Source: Bog-473 sp963766995 (lineage in GTDB: Bacteria; Actinomycetota; Acidimicrobiia; Acidimicrobiales; RAAP-2). From it: a DNA stretch of 64,000 bases. The stretch's first letter is position 1. The number at the start of each line of letters is the position of its first letter. The notes beneath the pieces are model-generated. The model saw nothing but the letters and a program-made list of their open reading frames with translations. It did not search any database and was not told the DNA's origin. The DNA is taken from NCBI GenBank assembly GCA_963766995.1, contig CAVYCE010000001.1:682001-746000 (forward strand), in the 5' to 3' direction. Shown here in pieces: positions 26,481 to 35,677 of this stretch. The translations under genes and the position numbers were made by a program.

Positions 26481-27097
26481 GTAGACACCGCGGCCAATAC
26501 TCGCTGGGTCACCTGGCGTGCTCGCTGGGCATTCGATTCGGCAGCAACCAGGGAAGCCGACAGTCGTTCCCGCTCACTCCCATCGGCGATCTGCGACAAG
26601 TTGATGGCGATATTCAAGATGGCCGACGAGATGGCAGCCTCGGCCATGGCGGACGCCACGCCGACATCCGACAGGACGTTCGGATTGGAGTTCTCCACCA
26701 ATTCTTCGGCCGCCTCGATCATTTCGCCTGCTAATTCCGCCGTACGCACGGGTGGGAGTGCGGCACCAATCAGAGCTACTTGAATGGCACCTTTACGCGC
26801 TGCCGTTTCAGCGTCCGTTTCCCTGGGCAGGCCGTAAGCGGCACCGACTGCGGCGAAGGCCACCTCGTCCTCCTGGGCCAACTCCAGAGCACGGCGACGC
26901 CACCCAGTGGCCTTCTCGTGCAGGTCCATCATGCGAATCTCGCGATCGGACCATTTCGACCCGGTGGTGTAGATGCTGACCATCCCGATCAGCGCGGCAG
27001 CAGACGCCGCTGCCAGCGCGGCCACCGAACCGCCACCAGGCGTGGGTTGTCGGGCAGCCAAGTTCTGCAGCCATTCGTCGATGGCAAGGTCCTTCAT
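26477..27097 (-). CDS. Cyclodeaminase/cyclohydrolase-family protein (FchA-like)
   Basis: A 206-residue all-helical protein of the formiminotransferase-cyclodeaminase family, with the family signature RQPTPGGGSVAALAAASAAAL (17-37) and SNPNVLSDVGVASAMAEAA. Stand-alone members act as methenyl-THF cyclohydrolase or formimino-THF cyclodeaminase. Next to folD this supports a one-carbon role. ATG 27097 overlaps the thiolase stop by one base (TGATG), and the gene overlaps folD by 4 nt, so all are translationally linked. Confidence 0.9.
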   Translation of the reverse strand: MKDLAIDEWLQNLAARQPTPGGGSVAALAAASAAALIGMVSIYTTGSKWSDREIRMMDLHEKATGWRRRALELAQEDEVAFAAVGAAYGLPRETDAETAARKGAIQVALIGAALPPVRTAELAGEMIEAAEELVENSNPNVLSDVGVASAMAEAAISSAILNIAINLSQIADGSERERLSASLVAAESNAQRARQVTQRVLAAVST

Positions 27098-28242
27098 CAG
27101 GCAGTGAGCACTACGACGCCCGCATTGGCTCCGCGACCCACGGTATGTGACAACGCCACCCGAGCTCCTTCGACCTGACGCAGACCGCACTGGCCTCGAA
27201 GCTGCCGGACCAGCTCCACCACCTGGCCCAAGGCCGAGGCGCCCAAAGGTTCGCCCTTGGAGAGGAGCCCACCACTTGGATTAACCGGTAGGCGGCCACC
27301 CAATGTGGTGGCGCCCGAAGCCAGCAATTCGCCGGAGGCACCCCGAGCGCACAGGCCGAGCTCCTCGTATGACAACAGTTCCCGGGCGGCGTCAGTGTCC
27401 TGACACTCGACCACGTGCAGATCGTTGGGACCGAGCCCAGCCTCTTCGAAGGCAGCAGTCGCGGCCAGCGTCGTGGGCGACGGCACTGCGTCATCGATCA
27501 ATCCCGACAACGGGGTGGACTCGCTCAACACTGCCCCGGGCAGGTGTGAGCGAAGAACCGCGCCAGCCAGGGTGATCGGAGCGGGACCTCCGGCACCGAC
27601 CAAGTCGCTGCGGGTCAAGACCACGGCGGCGGCTCCCTCATTGGGCGAGCAGAGCATGAAGAGGTGGAGCGGTTCACAGACGACCCTGGACGACAACACT
27701 TCTTCAGCCGTGATCTCTTTTTGGTACATGGCATCGCCGTTCATGGCTCCGTGACGCCGGTTCTTCACCACCACCTGAGCTAGATGCTCCTTGGTGACAC
27801 CGGACGTCATGGCCAGACGCTGCGCCCGCAGCCCGAAGAAGGCCGGCGTAGCCGCCAGGCCCGCCTCCTCTTGCCATGGATCGAAGAAGGACGAACGGAT
27901 AATGCCCTTGGGCATCTTCTCGGTACCGAACACGAGCACGGTGTCGTATTGGCCGGCCCGGATGGCGCCGGCAGCCAGCATGAGCGCCGCACCGCCGCTG
28001 GCACACCCGGCCTCAACATCGACAATGGGCATACCGGTCATGCCCATCCTGCTCAACACCTTGTGACCGGTGGCCACTCCGCCATAGGCCGTGCCGCAGA
28101 AGGCGGCCTGGAAACCGCCTTTCCTGACCCCAGCCTCACGCAGTGCGGTCCGCACTGCGTGCACGCCCATGTCTGTCGTGGAGACACCTTCGAAACGACC
28201 GAAGGCATGCATACCCACACCGCTGATGACCACCGAGCTCAT
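27097..28242 (-). CDS. Thiolase-fold protein of the lipid-transfer/SCP-x group with altered active-site histidines
   Basis: A 381-residue thiolase-superfamily protein. The nucleophile C80 is present in VEAGCASGGAAL. The two histidines normal for this group are replaced: the usual EVHD reads ECQD (about 279-282), and the usual GHPxGA reads GEPLGA (E331 in place of His). No C-terminal CxG motif is seen either. So Claisen condensation or thiolysis as in ordinary thiolases is doubtful; a retro-aldolase or carrier role is possible. It is encoded directly after a DUF35 protein (4-nt overlap), the usual partner of this thiolase class. Confidence 0.88.
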   Translation of the reverse strand: MSSVVISGVGMHAFGRFEGVSTTDMGVHAVRTALREAGVRKGGFQAAFCGTAYGGVATGHKVLSRMGMTGMPIVDVEAGCASGGAALMLAAGAIRAGQYDTVLVFGTEKMPKGIIRSSFFDPWQEEAGLAATPAFFGLRAQRLAMTSGVTKEHLAQVVVKNRRHGAMNGDAMYQKEITAEEVLSSRVVCEPLHLFMLCSPNEGAAAVVLTRSDLVGAGGPAPITLAGAVLRSHLPGAVLSESTPLSGLIDDAVPSPTTLAATAAFEEAGLGPNDLHVVECQDTDAARELLSYEELGLCARGASGELLASGATTLGGRLPVNPSGGLLSKGEPLGASALGQVVELVRQLRGQCGLRQVEGARVALSHTVGRGANAGVVVLTA

Positions 28243-28631
28243 GTGCTCGCCACAGGTGAGAAGGCAAAGGTGACAACGTCATTACCGTCACCGTCTACGT
28301 GCAGCGGCACGATGCGGAGCTCCATCGGTTGTCCAGCAGCCAGCGCTCCAGGGTTGGCTTCAGTCAAACGGGTGATGACACGAATACCCTCGGGAAGCTC
28401 CACCACGCCCATCCCATAAGGCGTCTCGCCCAGGTAGCCGGGAGGCGATGCTGTGACTGCCGTCCAGGCCCACAAGGTGCCCTCGCCCGCAAGTTCGACC
28501 GGGTCCGGGTCATCGGCGGCACAGTAAGGACAGGTGTCGTGTCGGGGGAAGTGATGGGCTCCGCACTCGACGCAGTGACTGCCGAGCAAGGCCGGCACCT
28601 CGCCGTCGGTGAAGAGACCAGTTCTGACCAT
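28239..28631 (-). CDS. DUF35 OB-fold protein with rubredoxin-like zinc ribbon
   Basis: About 130 residues: an N-terminal zinc ribbon SHCVECGAHHFPRHDTCPYC with four cysteines, then an OB-fold (GEGTLWAWTAVTASPP, GMGVVELPEGIRVITRL). Such proteins bind CoA substrates and form complexes with SCP-x/Ltp-type thiolases. The 4-nt overlap with the following thiolase gene fits that. ATG 28631 is taken; GTG or TTG codons up to 28649 are possible. It is the first gene of the DUF35-thiolase-cyclodeaminase-folD operon. Confidence 0.88.
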   Translation of the reverse strand: MVRTGLFTDGEVPALLGSHCVECGAHHFPRHDTCPYCAADDPDPVELAGEGTLWAWTAVTASPPGYLGETPYGMGVVELPEGIRVITRLTEANPGALAAGQPMELRIVPLHVDGDGNDVVTFAFSPVAST

Positions 28632-28685
28632 GACGCGCACAGCGGTCAATGTAGGCCATTGCCTCTCAGGATGAGGTCACCGACC

Positions 28686-29105
28686 TCACTGTGGAAGCTC
28701 CACCAGGTCGAGCCCGTCCATCTCCCAAAAGGCGCGCAGCGAGGCGATCTTTCCCGCACCATTCGACTTGTAAGTGTAAACGCCGTGCACCACGGCCTGG
28801 TGGGTACCTCCGGCCAGGGTCGTCCGAATCACACCCACATCGGCCACCTCGTCGCCGCACATGTAGGACTGTTCAATCTCGAAGGTGATCGCTTCAGCCG
28901 AGGCGATCACCGTGTCATAGAAGGCGGCGATGGACTCTCTGCCGTGGTGTCCCTTGCCCTCGGGATCGAAGGCGGACGGCCCGATCGGGTCCTGCACGAA
29001 GGCATCATCAGCAAAGAGGGCGAGCCATGCATCACGGTCGCCGCCATGCACCGCTGCTCGAGACCGAATGGCCAAATCGCGCACGTTCAGTTCTCCATCA
29101 CTCAT
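28686..29105 (-). CDS. SnoaL-like / NTF2-fold polyketide-cyclase-type protein
   Basis: A 139-residue alpha+beta-barrel protein: an N-terminal helix pair (RDLAIRSRAAVHGGDRDAWLALFADDAF), VQDPIGPSAFDPEGKGHHGRESI, then strands with ITFEIEQSYMCGDEVADVGV. The fold covers ketosteroid isomerase, limonene epoxide hydrolase and SnoaL cyclases; the exact activity is unknown. It lies between the thiolase operon and an LLM oxidoreductase on the same strand, consistent with lipid or steroid-like catabolism. Confidence 0.82.
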   Translation of the reverse strand: MSDGELNVRDLAIRSRAAVHGGDRDAWLALFADDAFVQDPIGPSAFDPEGKGHHGRESIAAFYDTVIASAEAITFEIEQSYMCGDEVADVGVIRTTLAGGTHQAVVHGVYTYKSNGAGKIASLRAFWEMDGLDLVELPQ

Positions 29106-29139
29106 GACGTCATTCCCTTCCTTACGGCCCGACCAACGG

Positions 29140-30018
29140 TCAGGTTCGAACTTTGGCGATTACCGACTCACTGAAGCGGTTCAATGCATCCACCTTGGTC
29201 TGCAGCGACTCAGTGTCGTGCTCGGGCACATACGGCCAGCGGAAGCCCACGATCACGTCGGTGACCCCCAGGTCTTCCAGACGCTTGACCCCATCAGGAC
29301 TGTAGGCATCGAGCGAAATCACATGCGTCTCAAAGGGCTCGTGCTCAGTGCCGTATTCCTTACGGAGCTGCGTCAGTCGAGCCAGCAGTCCAGGAAGATC
29401 GGCCGGATCGCCTCCCCCATGGAGCCACCCGTCGCCTGACATGGCCGCACGTTTGAGTGCAGCCTCGTGGTGGCCACCGATCAGGATGGGGACCGGCTTG
29501 GAAGGTGCCGGGCTCATCTTCACCGAAGGAAGGTCGAATACGTCACCATGAAACTCGAAATAGCCACCAGCCATGAGTCCCCGCATAATGGCGATCATCT
29601 CGTCCATCCGCTTTCCCCTGCCTTCCCACGGCACGCCGCACACGGTGTAGTCCTCAGGCCAAGGACTGGTGCCCACACCGAGCAGAAGGCGATTGTCGGT
29701 CAGCACGGCCGTCGATCCCACCTGCTTGGCGATGAGAACCGGCTGGCGTATCGGCAGCTTGATGACAAAGGTCACAAAGCGAAGGGTGCTGGTGACCGCC
29801 CCCATGGCTGGGATCAGCGAGAAGGGCTCCAAAAAAGGTTTACCGTCGAGAAACTCACGGGTGCCATCGGGATTAAACGGGTACTTAGTATCGGACTCTT
29901 CTGGGTAACAGATGCTGTCGGGCACCACCATGGAGTCGTACCCGGCTGCCTCGGCCGCTCGGGCCAAAGGCAGGTAATACGTGGGATCGGTCATTGACTC
30001 GGCATACGCGAAACGCAT
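29140..30018 (-). CDS. LLM-class F420-dependent oxidoreductase
   Basis: A 292-residue TIM-barrel of the luciferase-like family: ARAAEAAGYDSMVVPDS, LRFVTFVIKLPIRQPVLIAKQ, DNRLLLGVGTSPWPEDY, GRGKRMDEMIAIMRGLM, and PILIGGHHEAALKRAA. These stretches resemble actinobacterial F420-dependent LLM proteins rather than the FMN-only bacterial luciferases. The substrate is unknown. Downstream SnoaL and thiolase/DUF35 genes suggest a hydride-transfer step on a lipid-derived CoA ester or ketone. Confidence 0.88.
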   Translation of the reverse strand: MRFAYAESMTDPTYYLPLARAAEAAGYDSMVVPDSICYPEESDTKYPFNPDGTREFLDGKPFLEPFSLIPAMGAVTSTLRFVTFVIKLPIRQPVLIAKQVGSTAVLTDNRLLLGVGTSPWPEDYTVCGVPWEGRGKRMDEMIAIMRGLMAGGYFEFHGDVFDLPSVKMSPAPSKPVPILIGGHHEAALKRAAMSGDGWLHGGGDPADLPGLLARLTQLRKEYGTEHEPFETHVISLDAYSPDGVKRLEDLGVTDVIVGFRWPYVPEHDTESLQTKVDALNRFSESVIAKVRT

Positions 30019-30164
30019 GTCACCTCCAGCGAGGACGAAGTGGGATGTTCCCGCAGTCGCCGCCTACCATGCGACTCGTGCCCGCTCATCCTGCCAGTAC
30101 CGAGGCCACGGGTCCCAACCTCGAGGCGGACTGGCGCTTGGGCGCGAATCCGGGACGGTGGGCC

Positions 30165-31259
30165 ATGGACCTTGACCTCGAAGACCTGGAACGTAACGCT
30201 CGGCAGGTCATCGGCGAAATGGCCTACGCCTACTACTCGGGAGGGGCCGACGATGAGCGCCTCCTCCTTGGGAATATTGAGGCCTGGAGCCACTGGCAGC
30301 TGCATCCGCGGGTACTGGCTGGAATCGACGGCGTTGACACATCGACCACCCTCCTCGGCGCGCGGGTCAGCTCACCGGTGGTTATCGCTCCGACCGCCAT
30401 TCAGGGACTGGCTCATCCCGAAGGAGAGGTGGCCACGGCGCGAGGTGCGGCCGAAGCCGGTGCGCTCATGATCTTGTCGTCGCTGGCCACCTGTCCTCTT
30501 GAGGACGTGGCTGCGGCTGCGCCGGAGTCCCCCAGGTGGATGCAGATCTACCTCCTCAGAGATAGAGACCGCACCAAGGACCTCGTGCAGAAAGCGTCGT
30601 CCCATGGCTACGGCGCGCTGGTGTTGACCGTCGATGCACCCGTCTCGGGCCTGCGACGACGCGAAATCAAAGCCGGTGTCCACCTCCCAGATGATCTGGC
30701 GCTCCCCAACCTGGCTGGCGGCAGCACCGAGAGTGCACGCCAGGGGGGATTTATGGCCGTGGTCACTAACGAATTCGAACCCGCCCTCACCCCGGACGAC
30801 ATCGGTTGGCTGGCCGGTCTCAGTGCATTGCCAGTGGTGGCCAAGGGCGTGCAGCGAGCGGACGACGCCGTGCGCTGCGTGGAAGCCGGCGCTGCGGCCA
30901 TCGTCGTTTCCAACCACGGAGCCCGCCAGCTGGCCGATGCCCCCGCCACGGCTGACATCATTGACGAGATCGTTGGCGCCGTGGGCGGGCGAGCCGAGGT
31001 CTATGTGGACGGTGGAGTGCGGCGTGCCCCCGACGTCGTCAAAGCGTTGGCGCTCGGCGCCAATGCGGTCTTGATCGGACGCCCTTCGCTGTGGGCACTC
31101 TCCGTTGGTGGCGCTGACGGCATCGCGTCACTCCTACGTTGGTACGAGTCGGAACTGCAGCGAGCGATGGCGCTCTGCGGCGCCGCCACGGTAAAGGAGA
31201 TCGACCGATCACTTATCCGCCGTGCTCCGGGATTCGCCCGAGCGGCGGACTGCTCATGA
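30165..31259 (+). CDS. FMN-dependent alpha-hydroxy-acid oxidase/dehydrogenase
   Basis: About 364 residues from ATG 30165, where homology begins (LEDLERNARQVIGEMAYAYYSGGADDE). It has PTAIQGLAHPEGEVATARGA, QIYLLRDR, VLTVDAPVSG, the FMN-binding KGVQRADDA, and the catalytic SNHGARQLADAP with its histidine, then DGGVRRAPDVVKALALGA. This is the lactate/glycolate/mandelate oxidase family. ATG 30069 is an alternative that adds 32 residues of no clear homology. It overlaps the following acyl-CoA synthetase by 4 nt (ATGA). Confidence 0.9.
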   Translation: MDLDLEDLERNARQVIGEMAYAYYSGGADDERLLLGNIEAWSHWQLHPRVLAGIDGVDTSTTLLGARVSSPVVIAPTAIQGLAHPEGEVATARGAAEAGALMILSSLATCPLEDVAAAAPESPRWMQIYLLRDRDRTKDLVQKASSHGYGALVLTVDAPVSGLRRREIKAGVHLPDDLALPNLAGGSTESARQGGFMAVVTNEFEPALTPDDIGWLAGLSALPVVAKGVQRADDAVRCVEAGAAAIVVSNHGARQLADAPATADIIDEIVGAVGGRAEVYVDGGVRRAPDVVKALALGANAVLIGRPSLWALSVGGADGIASLLRWYESELQRAMALCGAATVKEIDRSLIRRAPGFARAADCS

Positions 31260-32962
31260 CCACCGTTGCCGCCATGGTGGCCGCTAGAGCAGACGACGAC
31301 CGCACTGCGGTGCTCTCGGCCGAAGGCCAATGGACATGGCGACAGGCCGTGGCCGAAGGGGCTACCCGTGGCGCCCTTGCCCTCTCATTGAAGGGCGAAG
31401 GCCCGCTGCACATCGGCGTGCTCCTCCCGAACGGTCCTGAGTACCTCTTCTGGCTCAATGGAGCCGCACTAGCCGGGGCGGCCATTGTCGGCGTCAATCC
31501 AACCCGCCGCGGTGAGGCGTTGGCGGCCGACGTCACCGCCACCGATTGCTCCATGCTTGTCACCGACGCAGACGGCGCGGCCATGCTCGAGGGCCTCTCT
31601 TTGGGCTTCGACGGCGACCATCTCCTGATCGTGGGGACCAACAACTACGCCGCTCAGCTCGCACGCTGCGACGCCAGCGACCCTGAAGCCGGCACGGCTG
31701 CTCGATCGCTGATTGAGCACGCGAACACCATTGACGAGGACTCGTTGTTCCAGCTGATCTTCACCTCGGGGACTACCGGTAATCCGAAGGCAGTGCGTTG
31801 CACTCAGGGTCGGCTGGCTGGCATCGCCGAGGTGGCAGCGCCTGGTTATGGCTACACATCCGACGATGTCTGCTATTGCCCCATGCCTCTGTTTCACGGC
31901 AATGCCCTGATGGCCCTGTGGGGACCAGCAGTGATGGTGGGCGCCACGGTGGCAGTGCGACCCCGCTTCAGCGCGTCGGAGTTTATGAACGATGTTCGTC
32001 GTTTTGGGGCCACCAAATTCAGTTACGTGGGCAAGGCCATCGCCTACATCCTGGCCACACCTGAGCAACCCAATGATGCAGACAACACGTTGCGCAGCGC
32101 CTTCGGTACCGAGGCGTCGGTACGTGACCGGGGTCGATTCCGCAAACGCTTCGGCTGTTATCTGATCGAGGGGTACGGACAAAGCGAAGGTGGCGCCGCC
32201 ATCAACCCGACGATGGACATGCCCAAGGGCGCGCTGGGTAAGCCGGTAGACGGTGTGGACTTGGCCGTGATCAACCCTGAGACAGACGAAGAATGCCCGC
32301 CGGCCGTCATCGACACCGATGGGCGGCTGCTCAATGCCGGTGAGGCCACCGGCGAGATCGTGAACCGGAGTGGTCGAGGCAAGTTCGAGGGGTACTACAA
32401 GCATGAGAGCGCAGAACAGGACCGTCTGCGAAAGGGCTGGTACTGGACCGGTGATCTGGGCTACGTCGACCAGGACGGGTTCTTCTACTTCGCCGGCCGG
32501 TCGGGAGATTGGCTCCGGGTCGACTCTGAGAACTTCGCTGCTGGACCAGTCGAGGCCGTTCTGTCTCGCAATCCCGACATCTCGGTCTCTGCCGTGTATC
32601 CGGTGCCCGACACTCGCTCGGGCGCCGGTGACCAGGTCATGGTGGCACTGGAGTTAGTCCCCGGCGCTGCCTTCGACCCAGACGCATTCGCAGCGTGGTT
32701 GAACGGTCAGCCCGACTTAGGTACCAAGTGGGTACCCCGCTTCGTCCGCATTTCGGCCAGCCTGCCCCAGACCGGAACGGGCAAGATAACGAAAGTGGAC
32801 CTGCGCCAACAGGCCTGGCTCTGTGACGAACCCATCTGGTGGTGGCCACTCGATCACTCCAAGGTCACCTACCGGCTACTCACGGATAGTGACATCACCC
32901 AGCTTGCCGACAGCTTGGCCGAGCACGGCCGAGCGCCGCTTGATCCGGTCAGCTCAGCGTAA
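31256..32962 (+). CDS. AMP-dependent fatty-acyl-CoA synthetase (FadD-like)
   Basis: About 568 residues, ANL superfamily, activating a carboxylic acid as acyl-AMP and then acyl-CoA. It shows LIFTSGTTGNPKAVRCTQG, PLFHGNALM, EGYGQSEGG, YWTGDLGYVDQDGFFYFAGR and the C-terminal lysine region TGTGKITKVDLR. The style is that of mycobacterial FadD17-type long-chain or steroid acid ligases. ATG 31256 is fixed by the 4-nt overlap with the hydroxy-acid oxidase. The 3' end overlaps the convergent HAD gene by 14 nt. Confidence 0.92.
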   Translation: MTTVAAMVAARADDDRTAVLSAEGQWTWRQAVAEGATRGALALSLKGEGPLHIGVLLPNGPEYLFWLNGAALAGAAIVGVNPTRRGEALAADVTATDCSMLVTDADGAAMLEGLSLGFDGDHLLIVGTNNYAAQLARCDASDPEAGTAARSLIEHANTIDEDSLFQLIFTSGTTGNPKAVRCTQGRLAGIAEVAAPGYGYTSDDVCYCPMPLFHGNALMALWGPAVMVGATVAVRPRFSASEFMNDVRRFGATKFSYVGKAIAYILATPEQPNDADNTLRSAFGTEASVRDRGRFRKRFGCYLIEGYGQSEGGAAINPTMDMPKGALGKPVDGVDLAVINPETDEECPPAVIDTDGRLLNAGEATGEIVNRSGRGKFEGYYKHESAEQDRLRKGWYWTGDLGYVDQDGFFYFAGRSGDWLRVDSENFAAGPVEAVLSRNPDISVSAVYPVPDTRSGAGDQVMVALELVPGAAFDPDAFAAWLNGQPDLGTKWVPRFVRISASLPQTGTGKITKVDLRQQAWLCDEPIWWWPLDHSKVTYRLLTDSDITQLADSLAEHGRAPLDPVSSA

Positions 32963-33650
32963 GGAGCGGTAACAGCTCGGACAGGTTGCCAATCCGTTTG
33001 GCACCCTCCAGCATTGCGGGCGGGCGCTGACCCACACGCTCGGACTCCCTCCACACGTGCACGGCCGTCATGCCCAATTCCAGTGGTCCCTCCACATCCG
33101 GTCGCCATGAGTCACCGACGAACACGATGTCGGTCACGTGGACGCCCAGCGACTCGGCCGAATGCGCATACACCTGTGGATGCGGCTTGCGAGCTCCGGC
33201 ACGGGCTGATGTCACGGCCGAATCCACCAGGTCGAGCAATCCGACGTCCTCCAAGAACGGATCCAATTCCCAGCCCCAGTTCGAGCAGACGCCGATCAGC
33301 CAGCCTTCGGATCGAAGGGCTCGCAGCGTCGGCCCAGCTTCGACGTAGGGCTTCATCGGATTTCGATCAGAGGCGCGGAGCGCATCAATGACGTCCTCGC
33401 GATCCGCGTCGGTCACGTGGCAGGCAGTGGTCAGGTCGCACAGTCGAGTGCGCACCCAGGTCTCGTACGTCTCAGCATTGACTGAGTGTTCGGCATGCTC
33501 GATGCCGTCGTAGCGATCGAAGTAAGCGGTGGTGACTTCGTTGTTCAGCACATATCCGAACCGAGCAAACACTTCGGCGTATTGACCGTCATGACGGTCC
33601 CGCCAACGGGCCAGCGTCCCGTAAAAGTCGAACACCACTGCCTTGGCCAT
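32949..33650 (-). CDS. HAD-superfamily hydrolase (haloacid dehalogenase-like)
   Basis: A 233-residue HAD protein starting MAKAVVFDFYGTLARW (nucleophile Asp; the second Asp is replaced by tyrosine, as in haloacid dehalogenases and some phosphatases). Motif II is IGVCSNWGWELD, motif III is the lysine in ARKPHPQVYA, motif IV is IVFVGDSWRPDVEGPLELG. The FDFYGT motif fits dehalogenase-like or REG-2-like members. The longer upstream reading to 33692 has no homology. Confidence 0.87.
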   Translation of the reverse strand: MAKAVVFDFYGTLARWRDRHDGQYAEVFARFGYVLNNEVTTAYFDRYDGIEHAEHSVNAETYETWVRTRLCDLTTACHVTDADREDVIDALRASDRNPMKPYVEAGPTLRALRSEGWLIGVCSNWGWELDPFLEDVGLLDLVDSAVTSARAGARKPHPQVYAHSAESLGVHVTDIVFVGDSWRPDVEGPLELGMTAVHVWRESERVGQRPPAMLEGAKRIGNLSELLPLLTLS

Positions 33651-33787
33651 CGGCCATAGTGTGTCCCAGTTCAACCCACTGGCACGGCACACGGAATGCC
33701 CACATCTGGTTGCTCACCGCCGCATGACTCCTGGCAGACACGGCTGACGGGGCCGTCCCCTCATCACAGGTAATACTTCTGGTCGTC

Positions 33788-34393
33788 ATGACCATCGATA
33801 CCCCAAGCGAGACCACAGACACCGGCCGAAACAGAGCCACGCGATTGGCGATTGAGACCGTCATCATTGTGATCGCCGCCCTGGTCATTGCCCTGATCCT
33901 TCGCACCTTCGTGGTCGGCACGTATTCCATCCCGTCAGGTTCCATGGAACCGACGTTGAACATCAACGATCGGATCTTGGTTAACAAACTCAGCTATGAC
34001 TTCCATGGCGTTGACCGGGCCGACATTGTCGTGTTCGCCACCCCGAAGGACGAGCACTGTGCTGGGCCCCCGGTTAAGGACCTCGTCAAGCGGGTCATCG
34101 GGCTGCCCGGTGAAACGATCTCGCTCTCAGGGGGGCAGGTCTTCATTGACGGCAAGGTCCTGAATGAGCCGTGGCTACCCGCAACGGTGCGGGAATCGAC
34201 GACGCCCGGCCCGGGCTCGGCCGCCTACTCGTTGGTCAAGTCGTTCAAGGTGCCGGCCAAAGAGGTGTTCGTCATGGGCGACAACCGGCCCGAGTCGTGT
34301 GACAGCCGCTATTGGGGTCCGATTCCTGAATCATCCATTGTCGGGAAGGTCGACGTTCGGTTCTGGCCCTTGTCGCGACTTCACTTCTTCTAA
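33788..34393 (+). CDS. lepB: Signal peptidase I
   Basis: A 201-residue membrane protease that cleaves secretory signal peptides. It has a single N-terminal transmembrane helix (about 22-43), box B with the catalytic S52 in SIPSGSMEPT, the general base K101 in VKRVIGLPGE, and box E GDNRPESCDSRYWG near the C-terminus. Topology is N-in with the catalytic domain outside. A second lepB elsewhere in the genome is likely. It is read after a 137-nt gap in which TAATACT at 33771-33777 is a weak candidate -10. Confidence 0.95.
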   Translation: MTIDTPSETTDTGRNRATRLAIETVIIVIAALVIALILRTFVVGTYSIPSGSMEPTLNINDRILVNKLSYDFHGVDRADIVVFATPKDEHCAGPPVKDLVKRVIGLPGETISLSGGQVFIDGKVLNEPWLPATVRESTTPGPGSAAYSLVKSFKVPAKEVFVMGDNRPESCDSRYWGPIPESSIVGKVDVRFWPLSRLHFF

Positions 34394-34800
34394 ATCGACT
34401 TCTCGGCTCGGCGATCCACTCGCCAGACCAGCCGCAACCCCGTCCAGGTGTCGTCCATGGCGCACACCTTGTTGTCCACCAAGCCCAGTTGGAGTGCCGC
34501 CTCACGAACGACGTGATCGGTGATGTCAGTCCTCACCCCAGACGTCTTCTTGGGCCAAGCGATCCACGCTCCTCCGCTCGGGAAGATCATTTCGCCTAGG
34601 CGTTCTATCCGCTGCTCCAACGTGGCCCGACTGGTCAGGAAAGAGACGGACACATCACACTTTCCGCTCCGCCGAGTCTTGACGACGACGTCCGACGGCA
34701 GATCGGAGATGACGCCGTCCGGTGCATCAAGAAGCACCACGGTCATTCCAGCCTTGATCCCGAGTTTCTGTGCCAGAGGCGTGCCGCTGTATCCCGCCAT
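34390..34800 (-). CDS. DUF3052-family protein
   Basis: A 136-residue small soluble protein with the family opening MAGYSGTPLAQKLGIKAG, FLTSRATLEQRIERLGEMI and GGAWIAWPKKTSGVRTDIT, ending in WRVDRR. DUF3052 proteins are widespread in Actinobacteria and have no assigned reaction. The ATG at 34800 is the family start. It follows the methyltransferase by one base on the same strand and overlaps the lepB stop by 4 nt. Confidence 0.9.
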   Translation of the reverse strand: MAGYSGTPLAQKLGIKAGMTVVLLDAPDGVISDLPSDVVVKTRRSGKCDVSVSFLTSRATLEQRIERLGEMIFPSGGAWIAWPKKTSGVRTDITDHVVREAALQLGLVDNKVCAMDDTWTGLRLVWRVDRRAEKSI

Positions 34801-34801
34801 G

Positions 34802-35623
34802 TCACGCCACCGCTCGGCACACCCAAAAGGCCAAGGGGTACCGAAACAAGTCATCGCCGATACGGAATTGCTGGACATGACGGTCCAATACACGATTGAC
34901 CTCGTCTACATCCGACTCTTTGATGCCCATGAATTCGTAGAGAGACGCTTCGGCAATGGCGCTGGAAGGCGCATCGACGGTGATCTCGAATCCCGAGAAC
35001 GCCACGTCCGTAAATCCAGCCCTGTCCAGAATGTCAGTGGTCTCCTCGGGATCCCCGAGAGCAAACGGACTGGTCGGACTCTTACCTGGCCCAGGCACCG
35101 AGACCGGAGGCACAAAAGGGCGGAGTACGCGACTGGTGTGCCACGGATTTCGATCCACCGATTGCCAGCAGGCAAAGACCAGGTGACCATCCGGACGGAG
35201 GTGGTTCCGAATGTTGGCAAACGCCGCTGACGGCTCATCGAAGAACATCACGCCAAACTGGCTGATGGCGATGTCGAAGGTCTCCCCTAGGTCCTCCACC
35301 TGCATATCGGCCACCCGATAGGTCACAGTGTCTACAGCGGCATGGAGGGCACGCTGGCGGGCCAGGGTGAGCAAATCTTCAGAGATGTCGACACCAATCA
35401 CCGAGCCATTGGGTCGCACCCGCAAAGCAGCGGCCAAAGACGTCCCACCCCCACCGCACCCGATGTCGAGGACCGAATCACCGACCAACAGGCCAGCCTC
35501 ATCCATCAAGTACCCAGTGACGGCTGTCGTGAGCGCCTCTCGCTCGGGCCAACGCGCCACCCAACGAGGATCGTTCCACCGTCTGCGCTCCTTTTCGTTC
35601 GAGAGTGACGACGCACCGTCCAT
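34802..35623 (-). CDS. Class I SAM-dependent methyltransferase
   Basis: A 273-residue methyltransferase with a Rossmann SAM-binding core: VGDSVLDIGCGGGGTSLAAAL (motif I), VIGVDISEDLLTLARQRA, and TFDIAISQFGVMFFDEPSAAFAN (motif IV/V). The FDEPxAAFxNI style is that of ubiquinone/menaquinone- or small-molecule-type methyltransferases; substrate unknown. Probably cotranscribed with the DUF3052 gene 1 nt downstream. Confidence 0.9.
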   Translation of the reverse strand: MDGASSLSNEKERRRWNDPRWVARWPEREALTTAVTGYLMDEAGLLVGDSVLDIGCGGGGTSLAAALRVRPNGSVIGVDISEDLLTLARQRALHAAVDTVTYRVADMQVEDLGETFDIAISQFGVMFFDEPSAAFANIRNHLRPDGHLVFACWQSVDRNPWHTSRVLRPFVPPVSVPGPGKSPTSPFALGDPEETTDILDRAGFTDVAFSGFEITVDAPSSAIAEASLYEFMGIKESDVDEVNRVLDRHVQQFRIGDDLFRYPLAFWVCRAVA

Positions 35624-35677
35624 GTCGCGACGCTATCGCCGGGCGACGAGTCCGCCCTTCTGTGTGAATATTTCGTC

